DNA of 64,000 nucleotides from Massilia oculi (GTDB lineage: Bacteria > Pseudomonadota > Gammaproteobacteria > Burkholderiales > Burkholderiaceae_D). The notes under the pieces are model-generated. The model was not told the DNA's origin, did no database searches, and was given only the letters and a program-made list of their open reading frames with translations. The translations under genes were made by a program, and so were the position numbers. The stretch covers positions 248,001-312,000 of the forward strand of contig NZ_CP029343.1 in NCBI RefSeq assembly GCF_003143515.1, given 5' to 3'. This document shows positions 30,262-38,064 of the stretch, one piece after another (the first letter of the stretch is position 1; each line of letters starts with the position of its first letter).

Positions 30262-31512
30262 TCAGGCGCCGGCCAGGTCCAGCCAGGCCAGCGCATCGCG
30301 CCCGGCCGCGCGGCCGCTGGCGAAGCAGGCGGTCAGCAGATAACCGCCCGTGGGCGCTTCCCAGTCGACCATCTCACCCGCGACAAAGGTGCCGGGCAGC
30401 GCGGCCAGCATCGCGGCGCCGTCGGCCAGCGCGTCGAAGCGCACGCCGCCGGCGCTGCTGATCGCCTCGTCGATCGGGCGCGGTCGCAGCAGCTTGAGCG
30501 GCAGGCGCTTGATGCCGGCGGCCAGACGCACGGGATCGGCGTATTCCTCGCGCGACAGGCATTCGTGCAGCAATCCGGCCTTGACGCCCTTGATGCCGAG
30601 CCGGCTTTGCAGGTGGCTCGACATCGAGCGCGAACCGCGCGGGCGCGTCACTTCGTCGACTACCCTGTCGGCGTCGTGGTCGGGGGCCAGGTCGAGCCAC
30701 AGGATGGCGCCGCCATCGCGCGCGATCGCGTCGCGCAGCGGCGCCGACAGCGCGTACACCAGGCTGCCCTCGACGCCACCAGCGGTGATGACGAACTGGC
30801 CCTTGCGCCAGGCGATTTCGCCATGCTGGTCCTGGCACCCGGCGGCCACCGTGAGCAGGGGCGCGCCGGCGTAGCGGCTGCTGAAGTGCTCGCTCCAGCC
30901 GACGTCGAAGCCGCAGTTGGCGGGCACGAGCGCAGAAAGCGCAACCCCGCGTTCGGCCAGCAGCGGCTGCCAGGCGCCGTCCGAGCCGAGCCGCGCCCAG
31001 CTGGCGCCGCCCAGCGCCAGGATCGTGGCGTCGGCCTCGGCCAGGCGCTCGCCCTCCGGCGTCGCCAGGCGCAGCCGGCCATCCCGCCAGCCCAGCCAGC
31101 GATGGCGCATATGAAAGCGCACGCCGGACTCGCGCAGACGGTGCAGCCAGGCGCGCAGCAGCGGCGCCGCCTTCATCTCGCGCGGGAAGACCCGGCCCGA
31201 GGTGCCGACGAAGGTCTCGATGCCAAGCTCGTGGATCCAGGCGCGCACGGCGTCGGCGTCGAAGCCTTCCAGCCAGCGCGCCACCTCGTCCTGGCGCGCG
31301 CCGTAGCGGCGCACGAAGTCGGGCCAGGGTTCGGAATGCGTGATGTTCATGCCGCCCTTCCCCGCCAGCAGGAATTTGCGGCCCACGCTGGCCATCGCAT
31401 CGTAGACGTCGACCTGCACGCCGCCCAGCGCCAGCACCTCGGCCGCCATCAGCCCGGCGGGGCCGCCGCCGATCACGGCGACACGCTTGGAGGAAGTGGA
31501 AGACTGGGTCAT
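30262..31512 (-). CDS. HI0933/BaiN-family NAD(P)/FAD-dependent oxidoreductase
   Basis: A 416-residue flavoprotein with the N-terminal FAD motif VIGGGPAGLMAAEVLALGG (about 12-30), the GRKFLLAGKGGMNITHSE motif typical of the HI0933 family near residue 50, and the C-terminal GEMVDWEAPTGGYLLTACFASGRAAG motif. The family is widespread and includes the bile-acid reductase BaiN, but most members have no known substrate. The ATG at 31512 (MTQSSTSSKRVAVIGG) is used. It is divergent from the XRE operon. Confidence 0.88.
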   Translation of the reverse strand: MTQSSTSSKRVAVIGGGPAGLMAAEVLALGGVQVDVYDAMASVGRKFLLAGKGGMNITHSEPWPDFVRRYGARQDEVARWLEGFDADAVRAWIHELGIETFVGTSGRVFPREMKAAPLLRAWLHRLRESGVRFHMRHRWLGWRDGRLRLATPEGERLAEADATILALGGASWARLGSDGAWQPLLAERGVALSALVPANCGFDVGWSEHFSSRYAGAPLLTVAAGCQDQHGEIAWRKGQFVITAGGVEGSLVYALSAPLRDAIARDGGAILWLDLAPDHDADRVVDEVTRPRGSRSMSSHLQSRLGIKGVKAGLLHECLSREEYADPVRLAAGIKRLPLKLLRPRPIDEAISSAGGVRFDALADGAAMLAALPGTFVAGEMVDWEAPTGGYLLTACFASGRAAGRDALAWLDLAGA

Positions 31513-31573
31513 GACGGTGCGGGGCAGGCAAGAAGGACCAGCATTGTAGTCGAGTTCGGGCAGCGGGAGAGGA

Positions 31574-31631
31574 TGTAAAGGATGCTTGACATGGCGCGCC
31601 GGCGGGCCTACGATGTAAAGCATCCTTTACT
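31574..31631 (+). promoter_or_regulatory. Consensus promoter with two XRE-type operators
   Basis: A TTGACA -35 box (31586-31591) and a TACGAT -10 box (31609-31614) are exactly 17 bp apart. The motif TGTAAAG-N4-CTTKACW occurs twice: 31574-31591 (TGTAAAGGATGCTTGACA, embedding the -35 box) and 31614-31631 (TGTAAAGCATCCTTTACT, at the start site). The two sites are 40 bp apart. The layout suggests autorepression by the XRE protein encoded in this operon. Confidence 0.75.
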
Positions 31632-31646
31632 ACATGGGGTTGCACG

Positions 31647-32045
31647 ATGAAGGCAAACACGCATGAACGGCGGGTCGGCAAGGCTTACCTGCGCGAACTG
31701 GGCATCTCCTTCGCGGTGTACGCGATCCTGCTGGTGGCGACGATCCGCTACGGCCGGCCAATGGAGGAAGGCGTACTGCGCACCGCGGTCCTGCTGTCGC
31801 CGATGCTGGGATTCTGCCTCATGCTGTGGGCCATCGCGCGCCACCTGAACCGGGTCGACGAATACCTGCGCCGCTGCCTGCTCGAATCGTTCGCGCTGGC
31901 CGCCGCCCTCACCGCCGGGCTCACCTTCAGCTACGGCTTCCTCGAGACGGCCGGCTATCCGCGCCTGTCGATGTTCGCGGTCTGGATGGTGCTCGGGGCG
32001 ACCACCGCCCTGGTCTGCACGGTGCGGGCGCTGCGCCAGCGATGA
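31647..32045 (+). CDS. Four-helix membrane protein of XRE operon, function unknown
   Basis: A 132-residue protein with four predicted transmembrane segments (about 18-36, 47-66, 84-103 and 108-127) and a basic N-terminus (MKANTHERRVGKAYLRELG). The stop overlaps the start of the XRE regulator gene in an ATGA. It is the first gene of a four-gene operon read from a consensus promoter. Pairs of a small XRE protein and a small multi-pass membrane protein are common, and the membrane partner is often assumed to sequester or sense for the regulator, but this is an inference. Confidence 0.78.
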   Translation: MKANTHERRVGKAYLRELGISFAVYAILLVATIRYGRPMEEGVLRTAVLLSPMLGFCLMLWAIARHLNRVDEYLRRCLLESFALAAALTAGLTFSYGFLETAGYPRLSMFAVWMVLGATTALVCTVRALRQR

Positions 32046-32245
32046 AGAACCGCATCCGCGAGCTGCGCGCCGAGCACGGCTGGAGCCAGGCCGACCTGGC
32101 CGAGCGCCTCGAGGTCTCGCGCCAGAGCATCAACGCGATCGAGACCGGGCGCTACGACCCCAGCCTGCCGCTCGCCTTCGCCATTTCACGGTTGTTCGGC
32201 CTGCCGGTCGAAGCCATTTTTTCCCCCGATCAGGAGACCGCATGA
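32042..32245 (+). CDS. Small XRE-family helix-turn-helix regulator
   Basis: A 67-residue protein that is almost entirely an HTH_3 DNA-binding domain: IRELRAEHGWSQADLAERLEVSRQSINAIETG, then LAFAISRLFGLPVEAIF. It has no effector domain. It overlaps both neighbours by four bases (ATGA), so it is made in strict coupling with the membrane protein and the hydrolase. The twin TGTAAAG operators in the operon promoter are its likely targets. Confidence 0.9.
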   Translation: MKNRIRELRAEHGWSQADLAERLEVSRQSINAIETGRYDPSLPLAFAISRLFGLPVEAIFSPDQETA

Positions 32246-33198
32246 AGAAAGCTTCCCTGTTGTTTGCGCTCGCGCTCGGCGCGACTTCCATCGTCCAGGC
32301 CCAGGCGCAGGTCTCGTCCCCGGCGGCGCCTGTCGCGAACCGTTTCGCCGCCACCATCGAGCCGGCCGAACGCTTCGAATCCGGCGGCCTGCTGGTCGAG
32401 CGCCACGGCAGCCGCGGCCGGCCCGTGATCCTGGTCCCCGGCCTGGCCAGCGGCCCCTGGGTATGGCAAGAGACGATCCGCCAGTTCAAGGACGAGTTCA
32501 CGCTGTACGTGGTCACCCTGCCCGGCTTCGACGGCCGTCCGGCGCCAGGCGCAAGGTCCGAGTGGGCGCCGTTCGAGGGGGCGCGCGCCGCGCTGCGCGG
32601 CCTGATCGCCGAGCGCAGGCTGGACAAGCCGGTCATCGTCGGCCACAGCCTGGGCGGCACGCTGGCCTATGCCGTGGCCCAGGACCTCGGCAGCGGCATC
32701 GGCGGCGTGGTGGCCCTGGACGGCCTGCCGGTCTTCCCCGGCACCGAGAACATGCCGCCGCAGCAGCGCCCGCAAGCGGCGATCAACGTGCGCAACCGGA
32801 TGGCGGCCAGCCGCCCGGATGCCTACGCCGCCGAGCAGCGCCAGTACATGCGCGGCCAGGGCGTGCTCGACATCGGCAAGGCCGACGACATCACGCCGCT
32901 GCTGCTGCGCAGCGATCGCGAGGCGGTCGGCGCCTACGTGGCCGACCTGCTGGCGCTCGACCTGCGTCCCGGCCTTTCCAAAATCAGCGCCCCGGTGCTG
33001 GTCGTGGCGCCGTTTTACCAGTACGATGCGGCTCAGGATGCGCTGACGGTCAACGACAAGGTCGAGCACTACCGGATGCTGGTCGAAGGGATTCCCTCGG
33101 TCGAGGTGGTGCCGATCGCGCCGTCGCGCCACTTCCTGATGATCGACCAGCCGCTGGCGCTGGCCGGCATCCTGCGCCGTTATCTCGACCGCCGTTGA
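32242..33198 (+). CDS. Secreted alpha/beta hydrolase
   Basis: A 318-residue hydrolase with a signal peptide (about 1-23, ending VQAQAQ). The fold is shown by VILVPGLASGPWVWQ (oxyanion-side HG-like motif), the nucleophile elbow GHSLGGTLAY, and a C-terminal catalytic His in APSRHFLMIDQP; the acid is probably in the VVAPFYQYD region. It is exported to the periplasm and its substrate is unknown. The ATG overlaps the XRE stop (ATGA) and the CAGGAG ribosome binding site lies inside the XRE gene. Confidence 0.88.
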   Translation: MKKASLLFALALGATSIVQAQAQVSSPAAPVANRFAATIEPAERFESGGLLVERHGSRGRPVILVPGLASGPWVWQETIRQFKDEFTLYVVTLPGFDGRPAPGARSEWAPFEGARAALRGLIAERRLDKPVIVGHSLGGTLAYAVAQDLGSGIGGVVALDGLPVFPGTENMPPQQRPQAAINVRNRMAASRPDAYAAEQRQYMRGQGVLDIGKADDITPLLLRSDREAVGAYVADLLALDLRPGLSKISAPVLVVAPFYQYDAAQDALTVNDKVEHYRMLVEGIPSVEVVPIAPSRHFLMIDQPLALAGILRRYLDRR

Positions 33199-33212
33199 AA
33201 GGAATCCGTGTC

Positions 33213-33431
33213 ATGCGCCCTGCATCTCGTCCTTTATTCCACTGGATCGGCCAGTACCTGCTGGCCGCCGGCACCATGTTCCTGCTGCTGTGCGCGATCG
33301 ACCTGATGCGCGGCGACAGCCTGGCCGACACCTGGGGCCCGACCCTGCTGTGGTCGCTCGCCGCGGCCGCCATCTTCGTCGCCGCGCGCTGGCGCTCGGC
33401 CAGCCAGGCGATCACCGACAAGCCGCGCTGA
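33213..33431 (+). CDS. Small two-helix membrane protein
   Basis: A 72-residue protein starting 14 bp after the hydrolase gene with an AAAGGA ribosome binding site. It has two hydrophobic segments (about 9-28 and 43-60) separated by a short loop LMRGDSLADTWGP, and a basic C-terminus. No family is recognised. It is the last gene of the XRE operon. Confidence 0.65.
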   Translation: MRPASRPLFHWIGQYLLAAGTMFLLLCAIDLMRGDSLADTWGPTLLWSLAAAAIFVAARWRSASQAITDKPR

Positions 33432-33544
33432 CCACAAGATACTCCACGGTGCATCAAGGCCGGTTCCACCGGCCTGCGCGATACTGCCGCCTTGGCACCG
33501 GTGTACCTGAACTGCATGCCTTTGTCATAGCTGCAATATTCTGC

Positions 33545-33572
33545 TTGACATGCGGTGTAGCAGGAATATTCT
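33545..33572 (+). promoter_or_regulatory. Candidate promoter of the TRAP-type binding protein gene
   Basis: TTGACA (33545-33550) and TATTCT (33567-33572) are 16 bp apart, about 80 bp upstream of the start codon, in the only AT-rich part of the 230-bp gap. Confidence 0.45.
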
Positions 33573-33661
33573 TGTACACGCCAATGTGAACGATGGCGCC
33601 CGCTCGACGAGGCCGGCCACGATTCACCCGGCAGTCCGTTAAAACATCTTGGAGGATGTAT

Positions 33662-34702
33662 ATGTCGGTAATCAACCGGTCGTTTACGACCCGCAGGGCA
33701 ATGCTGGGCGCGATCGCGACCAGTCCTTTATGGATGCAGTCCGCCTGGGCGCAGGCCAGCAATCTCAGGATCTCGCACCAGTTTCCCGGCGGCAGCATCG
33801 CCCAGGGCGATTTTCGCGACCGGCTGTGCCGCATGTTCGCGGCCGAGGTCGAGAAGCGCACGCGCGGCGGCCTCAAGTTCTCGATCCATCCGGGGTCGAG
33901 CCTGATGCAGCCCAACGCCCAGTTCGGCGCGTTGCGCAGCGGCTCGCTCGACATGGCCCTGGTGCCGCTGTCGTACGCCGGCGGCGAAGCGCCGGAAGCG
34001 AATATCGGACTGATGCCGGCGCTGGTGACGTCCTACGAACAGGGCTATGGCTGGAAGAACGCCCCGGTCGGGCGCGAGCTGGCGCGCATCCTGGGCGAAC
34101 AGGGCCTGGTGATCGTCAGCTGGATCTGGCAGGCCGGCGGGGTCGCCTCGCGCGGCGCTCCGATCCTCAACCCCGAGGACGTGCGCGGCCTGAAAGTGCG
34201 CGGCGGCTCGCGCGAGATGGACATGCTGCTGCAGGACGCCGGCGCGACCGTCGTCAGCCTGCCGTCCAACGAGATCCACGCCGCCATGCGCAGCGGCGCG
34301 CTCGACGCGGCCCTGACGTCGTCGACGTCCCTGATCTCGTTCCGCCTGCAAGAGACGGCGCGCTCGCTGACCACGGCGCGCGGCGGCTCGTACTGGTTCA
34401 TGTTCGAGCCGCTGCTGATGTCGCGCACCGTGTTCGAGCGCCTGTCCAAGCCGCAGCAGGACGCCATCCTCAAGGTCGGCGCCGACCTGGAGGCGTTCGC
34501 GATGAAGATGGCGCGCATCGACGACGAGGCGGTGGTGTCGGTCTATCGCGGCGTCGGCGCGCGCGTGGTCGACCTCAATCCGGAAGCCCTGCTCAGCTGG
34601 CAGTCGGTGGCGCGCAATACGGCGTGGAAGGATTTCGCGGCGCGTAACAGCAATTGCGCGAAGTTGATGGCCTTGGCGGAGCAGTCGATCGCTGCCTTGT
34701 GA
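33662..34702 (+). CDS. TRAP transporter solute-binding protein (DctP family), Tat signal
   Basis: A 346-residue periplasmic binding protein. The signal contains a twin-arginine motif, TTRRAML, and ends near SAWAQA. The mature part shows DctP features: HQFPGGSIAQGDFRDRL, the region GLKVRGGSREMDMLLQDAGATVVSLPSNEIHAAMRSGALDAA (substrate carboxylate-binding motif) and SRTVFERLSKPQQDAI. The ATG at 33662 is chosen because GGAGG sits 6 bp upstream, while an earlier in-frame ATG directly abuts it. No DctQ/DctM membrane genes are nearby, so it is an orphan. A terminator follows. Confidence 0.85.
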   Translation: MSVINRSFTTRRAMLGAIATSPLWMQSAWAQASNLRISHQFPGGSIAQGDFRDRLCRMFAAEVEKRTRGGLKFSIHPGSSLMQPNAQFGALRSGSLDMALVPLSYAGGEAPEANIGLMPALVTSYEQGYGWKNAPVGRELARILGEQGLVIVSWIWQAGGVASRGAPILNPEDVRGLKVRGGSREMDMLLQDAGATVVSLPSNEIHAAMRSGALDAALTSSTSLISFRLQETARSLTTARGGSYWFMFEPLLMSRTVFERLSKPQQDAILKVGADLEAFAMKMARIDDEAVVSVYRGVGARVVDLNPEALLSWQSVARNTAWKDFAARNSNCAKLMALAEQSIAAL

Positions 34703-34706
34703 TGGG

Positions 34707-34741
34707 AAAGCCGGCCCCGGCTGAACCTGGGCCGGCCTTTT
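34707..34741 (+). terminator. Intrinsic terminator after TRAP binding protein gene
   Basis: GCCGGCCC pairs with GGGCCGGC, followed by CTTTTT, directly between the convergent binding protein gene and moaD. Confidence 0.85.
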
Positions 34742-34999
34742 TCAACCGCCGGTCACCGGCGGGAAAAACGCCACTTCGGCGCCTTCGCCGATCGGCGTAT
34801 CGCCGCCGCACATGACCTGGTCATGGGCCATGCGCACCGCGCGTTCGGGCGCCAGGGCCTCGGCCCACACGCCGCCGCGTGCGCGCAGCAGTTCGCGCAC
34901 CTGGCCCACCGTCGTCACTTCCGGCGGCAGTTCCAGCTGTTCCTGCCCGGTACCAACTGCTTCGCGCAACGCAGCGAAGTATTTCAAACTGATCTTCAT
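34742..34999 (-). CDS. moaD: Molybdopterin synthase small subunit MoaD
   Basis: An 85-residue ubiquitin-like protein beginning MKISLKYFAALREAVG and ending in the essential Gly-Gly tail (FFPPVTGG). The tail carries the thiocarboxylate that supplies sulfur for molybdopterin. It follows moeA by 21 bp in the same direction. The large subunit gene moaE, which often comes next, is not here; the TRAP gene faces it instead. Confidence 0.94.
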   Translation of the reverse strand: MKISLKYFAALREAVGTGQEQLELPPEVTTVGQVRELLRARGGVWAEALAPERAVRMAHDQVMCGGDTPIGEGAEVAFFPPVTGG

Positions 35000-35020
35000 G
35001 TCGCTCCTGATGCTGTACTT

Positions 35021-36328
35021 CTAATACTGTAATTCGGCGAACGGGATGAAGCGCACCAGGTCGCCCGCGGCGATGCGGTTGCCCGCCGGGTTGTCGACCA
35101 GGCCGTCGCCCCACACCGTCGAGGTGAGCACGCCCGAGCTCTGGTTCGGGAACAGGTCCAGTCCCCCGGCCGCGTTCAGGCGCGCACGCAGGAACTCGTT
35201 GCGGCGGTCGCCCTTCGGCAGCTCGAAGTCGGCGCGCACGGTGTAGCCCTGCGGCTCGACCTGGCCGCTCACCCCCTGCAGGCGCAGCAGGAAAGGCCGC
35301 ACGAACAGCAGGAAGGTCACGAAGCTCGATACCGGATTGCCCGGCAGGCCCAGGAAGTAAGCAGCGCCAGTGGCGCTGCTTACGCTCGCGCCAGTAGCGC
35401 TGCTTACGCTCGCGCCACCGTCGTCGCCGTTACTACGGCGCACCTCGCCGAACGCCAGCGGCTTGCCCGGCTTGACGGCGATCTGCCACATCGACAGGCG
35501 CCCTTCCGCCTCCACGGCGGGCTTGATGTGATCTTCCTCGCCGACCGAGACGCCGCCCGAAGTGATGATCAGGTCGTTCTCGCGCGCGGCCTCACGCAAG
35601 GTGGCGCGGGTCGCGTCCAGCGAATCGGGCACGATGCCGTAATCGCTGATCTCGCAGCCGAAGTTCTCCAGCAGGCCGCGCAAGGTAAACCGGTTCGAAT
35701 TGTAGATCGCGCCGGGTTTCAAGCCTTCGGGCGGCACGTCGCCCGGCATGGTCAGCTCGTCGCCGGTGAAGAACACCGCCACGCGCAGGCGCCGGCGCAC
35801 CGGCAGGCTGGCCAGGCCGACGGAGGCCGCCAGTCCCAACGCCTGGCTGCGCAGGCGGCTGCCCGCCGGCAGGATCACGGCGCCCGCGCTGATGTCCTCG
35901 CCCTTGCGGCGGATCCACTCGCCGGCGCGCGGCGCATGGCGGATGGTGACGCTGTCGCCGACCGCCTCGGCCTGCTCCTGCATCACGACCGCATCGGCGC
36001 CCGGTGGAATCAGGGCGCCGGTGAAAATGCGCGCCGCGGTGCCGGGTTCCAGTTGGTGGCCGACGCTGCCGGCCGGGATGCGCTGGCTGACCTTGAGGAT
36101 GGCGCTGCCGCTCGCGCAATCCTCAGCGCGCACGGCGTAGCCATCCATCTGCGTATTGTCGGCCGACGGAACGTCGATCGTCGCCAGCTGGTCGGCGGCC
36201 AGCACGCGCCCGTTTGCCTCGAGCGTCGGGATGGTTTCCACCCCCTCGACGGGCCGCGCGGCCTGGATCAGGAAGTCGAGCGCTTCGCGCACCGACAGCA
36301 TGGGGGCTTTCTGTACCGGTGGGTTCAT
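35021..36328 (-). CDS. moeA: Molybdopterin molybdenumtransferase MoeA
   Basis: A 435-residue enzyme that inserts molybdate into adenylated molybdopterin. It has the N-terminal SADNTQMDGYAVRAED motif, GALIPPGADAVVMQE, and the MoCF-binding core with GDEL and TSGGVSVGEEDH, then GLPGNPVSSFVTFLLF. The ATG at 36328 overlaps the thrC stop (TGATG). A GTG one codon upstream is the alternative start. An unusual in-frame insertion of two 8-residue repeats (ASVSSATG) lies before the AYFLGLPGNP motif. Confidence 0.95.
   Translation of the reverse strand: MNPPVQKAPMLSVREALDFLIQAARPVEGVETIPTLEANGRVLAADQLATIDVPSADNTQMDGYAVRAEDCASGSAILKVSQRIPAGSVGHQLEPGTAARIFTGALIPPGADAVVMQEQAEAVGDSVTIRHAPRAGEWIRRKGEDISAGAVILPAGSRLRSQALGLAASVGLASLPVRRRLRVAVFFTGDELTMPGDVPPEGLKPGAIYNSNRFTLRGLLENFGCEISDYGIVPDSLDATRATLREAARENDLIITSGGVSVGEEDHIKPAVEAEGRLSMWQIAVKPGKPLAFGEVRRSNGDDGGASVSSATGASVSSATGAAYFLGLPGNPVSSFVTFLLFVRPFLLRLQGVSGQVEPQGYTVRADFELPKGDRRNEFLRARLNAAGGLDLFPNQSSGVLTSTVWGDGLVDNPAGNRIAAGDLVRFIPFAELQY
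35357..35411. repeat. Palindrome and 24-bp tandem repeat inside moeA
   Basis: A perfect 27-bp palindrome (two 13-bp arms around one central base, GTAAGCAGCGCCA as arm) at 35357-35383 overlaps two tandem 24-bp units at 35364-35387 and 35388-35411 that differ at one base, and a third partial unit starts after them. The repeat length is a multiple of three, so moeA stays in frame. Confidence 0.9.
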
Positions 36329-37803
36329 CACAGCCCCGTGTGTTCGGCGATGTAGGACTTCATGCGGCCGACGTCGGCCGGCATGACGACGAAACGTTGC
36401 GGCAGCGACTCGATGTCCTCGAAGCCGGCGGGACGCTCGGCATCCTGGCCCAGCGCTTCGAGTATCGTTTCGTTGAACTTGGCCGCCAGCGCGGTCTCGA
36501 GCACGATCATCGGCACGCCCGGCTGCATGTGTTCGCGCGCGACCTTGATGCCGTCGGCGGTATGGGTGTCGATCGTGATGCCGTAGTCGTCGGCAACGTC
36601 GCGGATCGTGGCCAGGCGGTCGGCATGGGTCGAGCGGCCCGACAGGAAGCCGAACCTGGCGACGTGCCTGAACTCGTCGCCATCGCTGCCCGGCGCGCCG
36701 GACAGATCGAAGCCGCCATGGGTGTCGACCTTGCGGAACAGCGCATGCGTGCGCTCGGGGTCGCGGCCCACCAGCTCATACACGAAGCGCTCGAAGTTCG
36801 AGGCCTTGGAGATGTCCATCGACGGGCTGCTGGTGTGGAAGGTCTCGGACGGCTTGCGCACACGGTAGACGCCGGTGCGGAAGAATTCGTCCAGCACGTC
36901 GTTCTCGTTGGTGGCGGCCACCAGCTTGTCGATCGGCAGGCCCATCATGCGGGCGATGTGGCCGGCGCAGATATTGCCGAAGTTCCCCGACGGGACCGTG
37001 AACGACACCTTCTGATCGTTGCTGGTGGTCGCCGCCAGGTAGCCGCGGAAGTAGTACACGACCTGGGCCACGACGCGCGCCCAGTTGATCGAATTGACGG
37101 TGCCGATCTTCTGGCGCGCCTTGAATTCGAGATCGTTCGAGACCGCCTTGACCAGGTCCTGGCAATCGTCGAACACGCCTTCGACGGCGATATTGAAGAT
37201 GTTCGGGTCCTGCAGGCTGAACATCTGGGCGGTCTGGAAGGCGCTCATCTTCCTGTGCGGGGACAGCATGAACACGCGCACGCCGCGCTTGCCGCGCATC
37301 GCGTACTCGGCGGCGCTGCCGGTGTCGCCCGAGGTGGCGCCGAAGATGTTCAGTTCCTCGTTATTTTTCGCCAGCGCGTATTCGAACAGATTGCCCAGCA
37401 ACTGCATCGCCATGTCCTTGAAGGCCAGGGTCGGGCCGTTCGACAGCGCCTGCAGCACCAGCGTGCCCTTCGGGCCATCTTCCAGCACGCGCAGCGGGGT
37501 GATGTCCGCGCTCGATTCGTCGGCGCGGGCGTTGCGGTAGACCTCCGGCGTGTAGGTGCGCGCGGTCAGGGCCTTCAGGTCGGCGTCCGGGATGTCGGTG
37601 GCAAACTTGCGCAGGATTTCATAGGCCAGCTCGGCGTACGACAGCTTGCGCCATGCATCGAGCTCGGCGCCGGTCACCTGCGGGTACTCGGCCGGCAGGT
37701 AGAGGCCACCGTCCGGGGCTAGCCCGCCTAGCAGGATGTCGGAGAATTGCTGGGGATTGCGTGCTGCGGACGCGCTCGTCGCGCGGGTGGACACATAATG
37801 CAT
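36328..37803 (-). CDS. thrC: Threonine synthase
   Basis: A 491-residue PLP enzyme that turns O-phosphohomoserine into threonine. The N-terminus MHYVSTR is the usual start. The PLP lysine is Lys129 in NGPTLAFKDMAMQ, and SGDTGSAAEYAM and TVPSGNFGNICAGHIARMMGLP are the phosphate-binding regions. The length fits the long bacterial/fungal class. The stop overlaps moeA, forming a thrC-moeA-moaD operon. Homoserine dehydrogenase, a frequent upstream neighbour, is absent; a dRS3-like repeat and sdaA lie upstream instead. Confidence 0.96.
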   Translation of the reverse strand: MHYVSTRATSASAARNPQQFSDILLGGLAPDGGLYLPAEYPQVTGAELDAWRKLSYAELAYEILRKFATDIPDADLKALTARTYTPEVYRNARADESSADITPLRVLEDGPKGTLVLQALSNGPTLAFKDMAMQLLGNLFEYALAKNNEELNIFGATSGDTGSAAEYAMRGKRGVRVFMLSPHRKMSAFQTAQMFSLQDPNIFNIAVEGVFDDCQDLVKAVSNDLEFKARQKIGTVNSINWARVVAQVVYYFRGYLAATTSNDQKVSFTVPSGNFGNICAGHIARMMGLPIDKLVAATNENDVLDEFFRTGVYRVRKPSETFHTSSPSMDISKASNFERFVYELVGRDPERTHALFRKVDTHGGFDLSGAPGSDGDEFRHVARFGFLSGRSTHADRLATIRDVADDYGITIDTHTADGIKVAREHMQPGVPMIVLETALAAKFNETILEALGQDAERPAGFEDIESLPQRFVVMPADVGRMKSYIAEHTGL

Positions 37804-37924
37804 ACAGTTTGAAGATCCGGTTGGCTCACATTGAAACTTTATTATAGTGGGAGCGGGCGGAAATGTATGCTGTGCTGCAAAAAACTTGTTTGGGTGAATA
37901 AAATTGGGCGGGGTGGTGTGTACA

Positions 37925-38040
37925 CTTGGATTCCCGCCTGCGCGGGAATGACGGGCATCTGCCAACAATGAATCACCGGGCAGCCTGGCTTTGACCCACC
38001 AACCTAAAAACCGTCGTTCCCGCGAAGGCGGGAACCCAAG
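37925..38040. repeat. dRS3-like interspersed inverted-repeat element
   Basis: About 116 bp between thrC and sdaA. Its 29-bp ends are inverted copies with four mismatches. Each end holds its own small hairpin, ATTCCCGCCTGCGCGGGAAT on the left and GTTCCCGCGAAGGCGGGAAC on the right. The left one exactly fits the ATTCCC-N8-GGGAAT form known as dRS3 in Neisseria. No coding capacity. Confidence 0.8.
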
Positions 38041-38064
38041 CCCGCCGAGCAGCCACGCCCCCAA

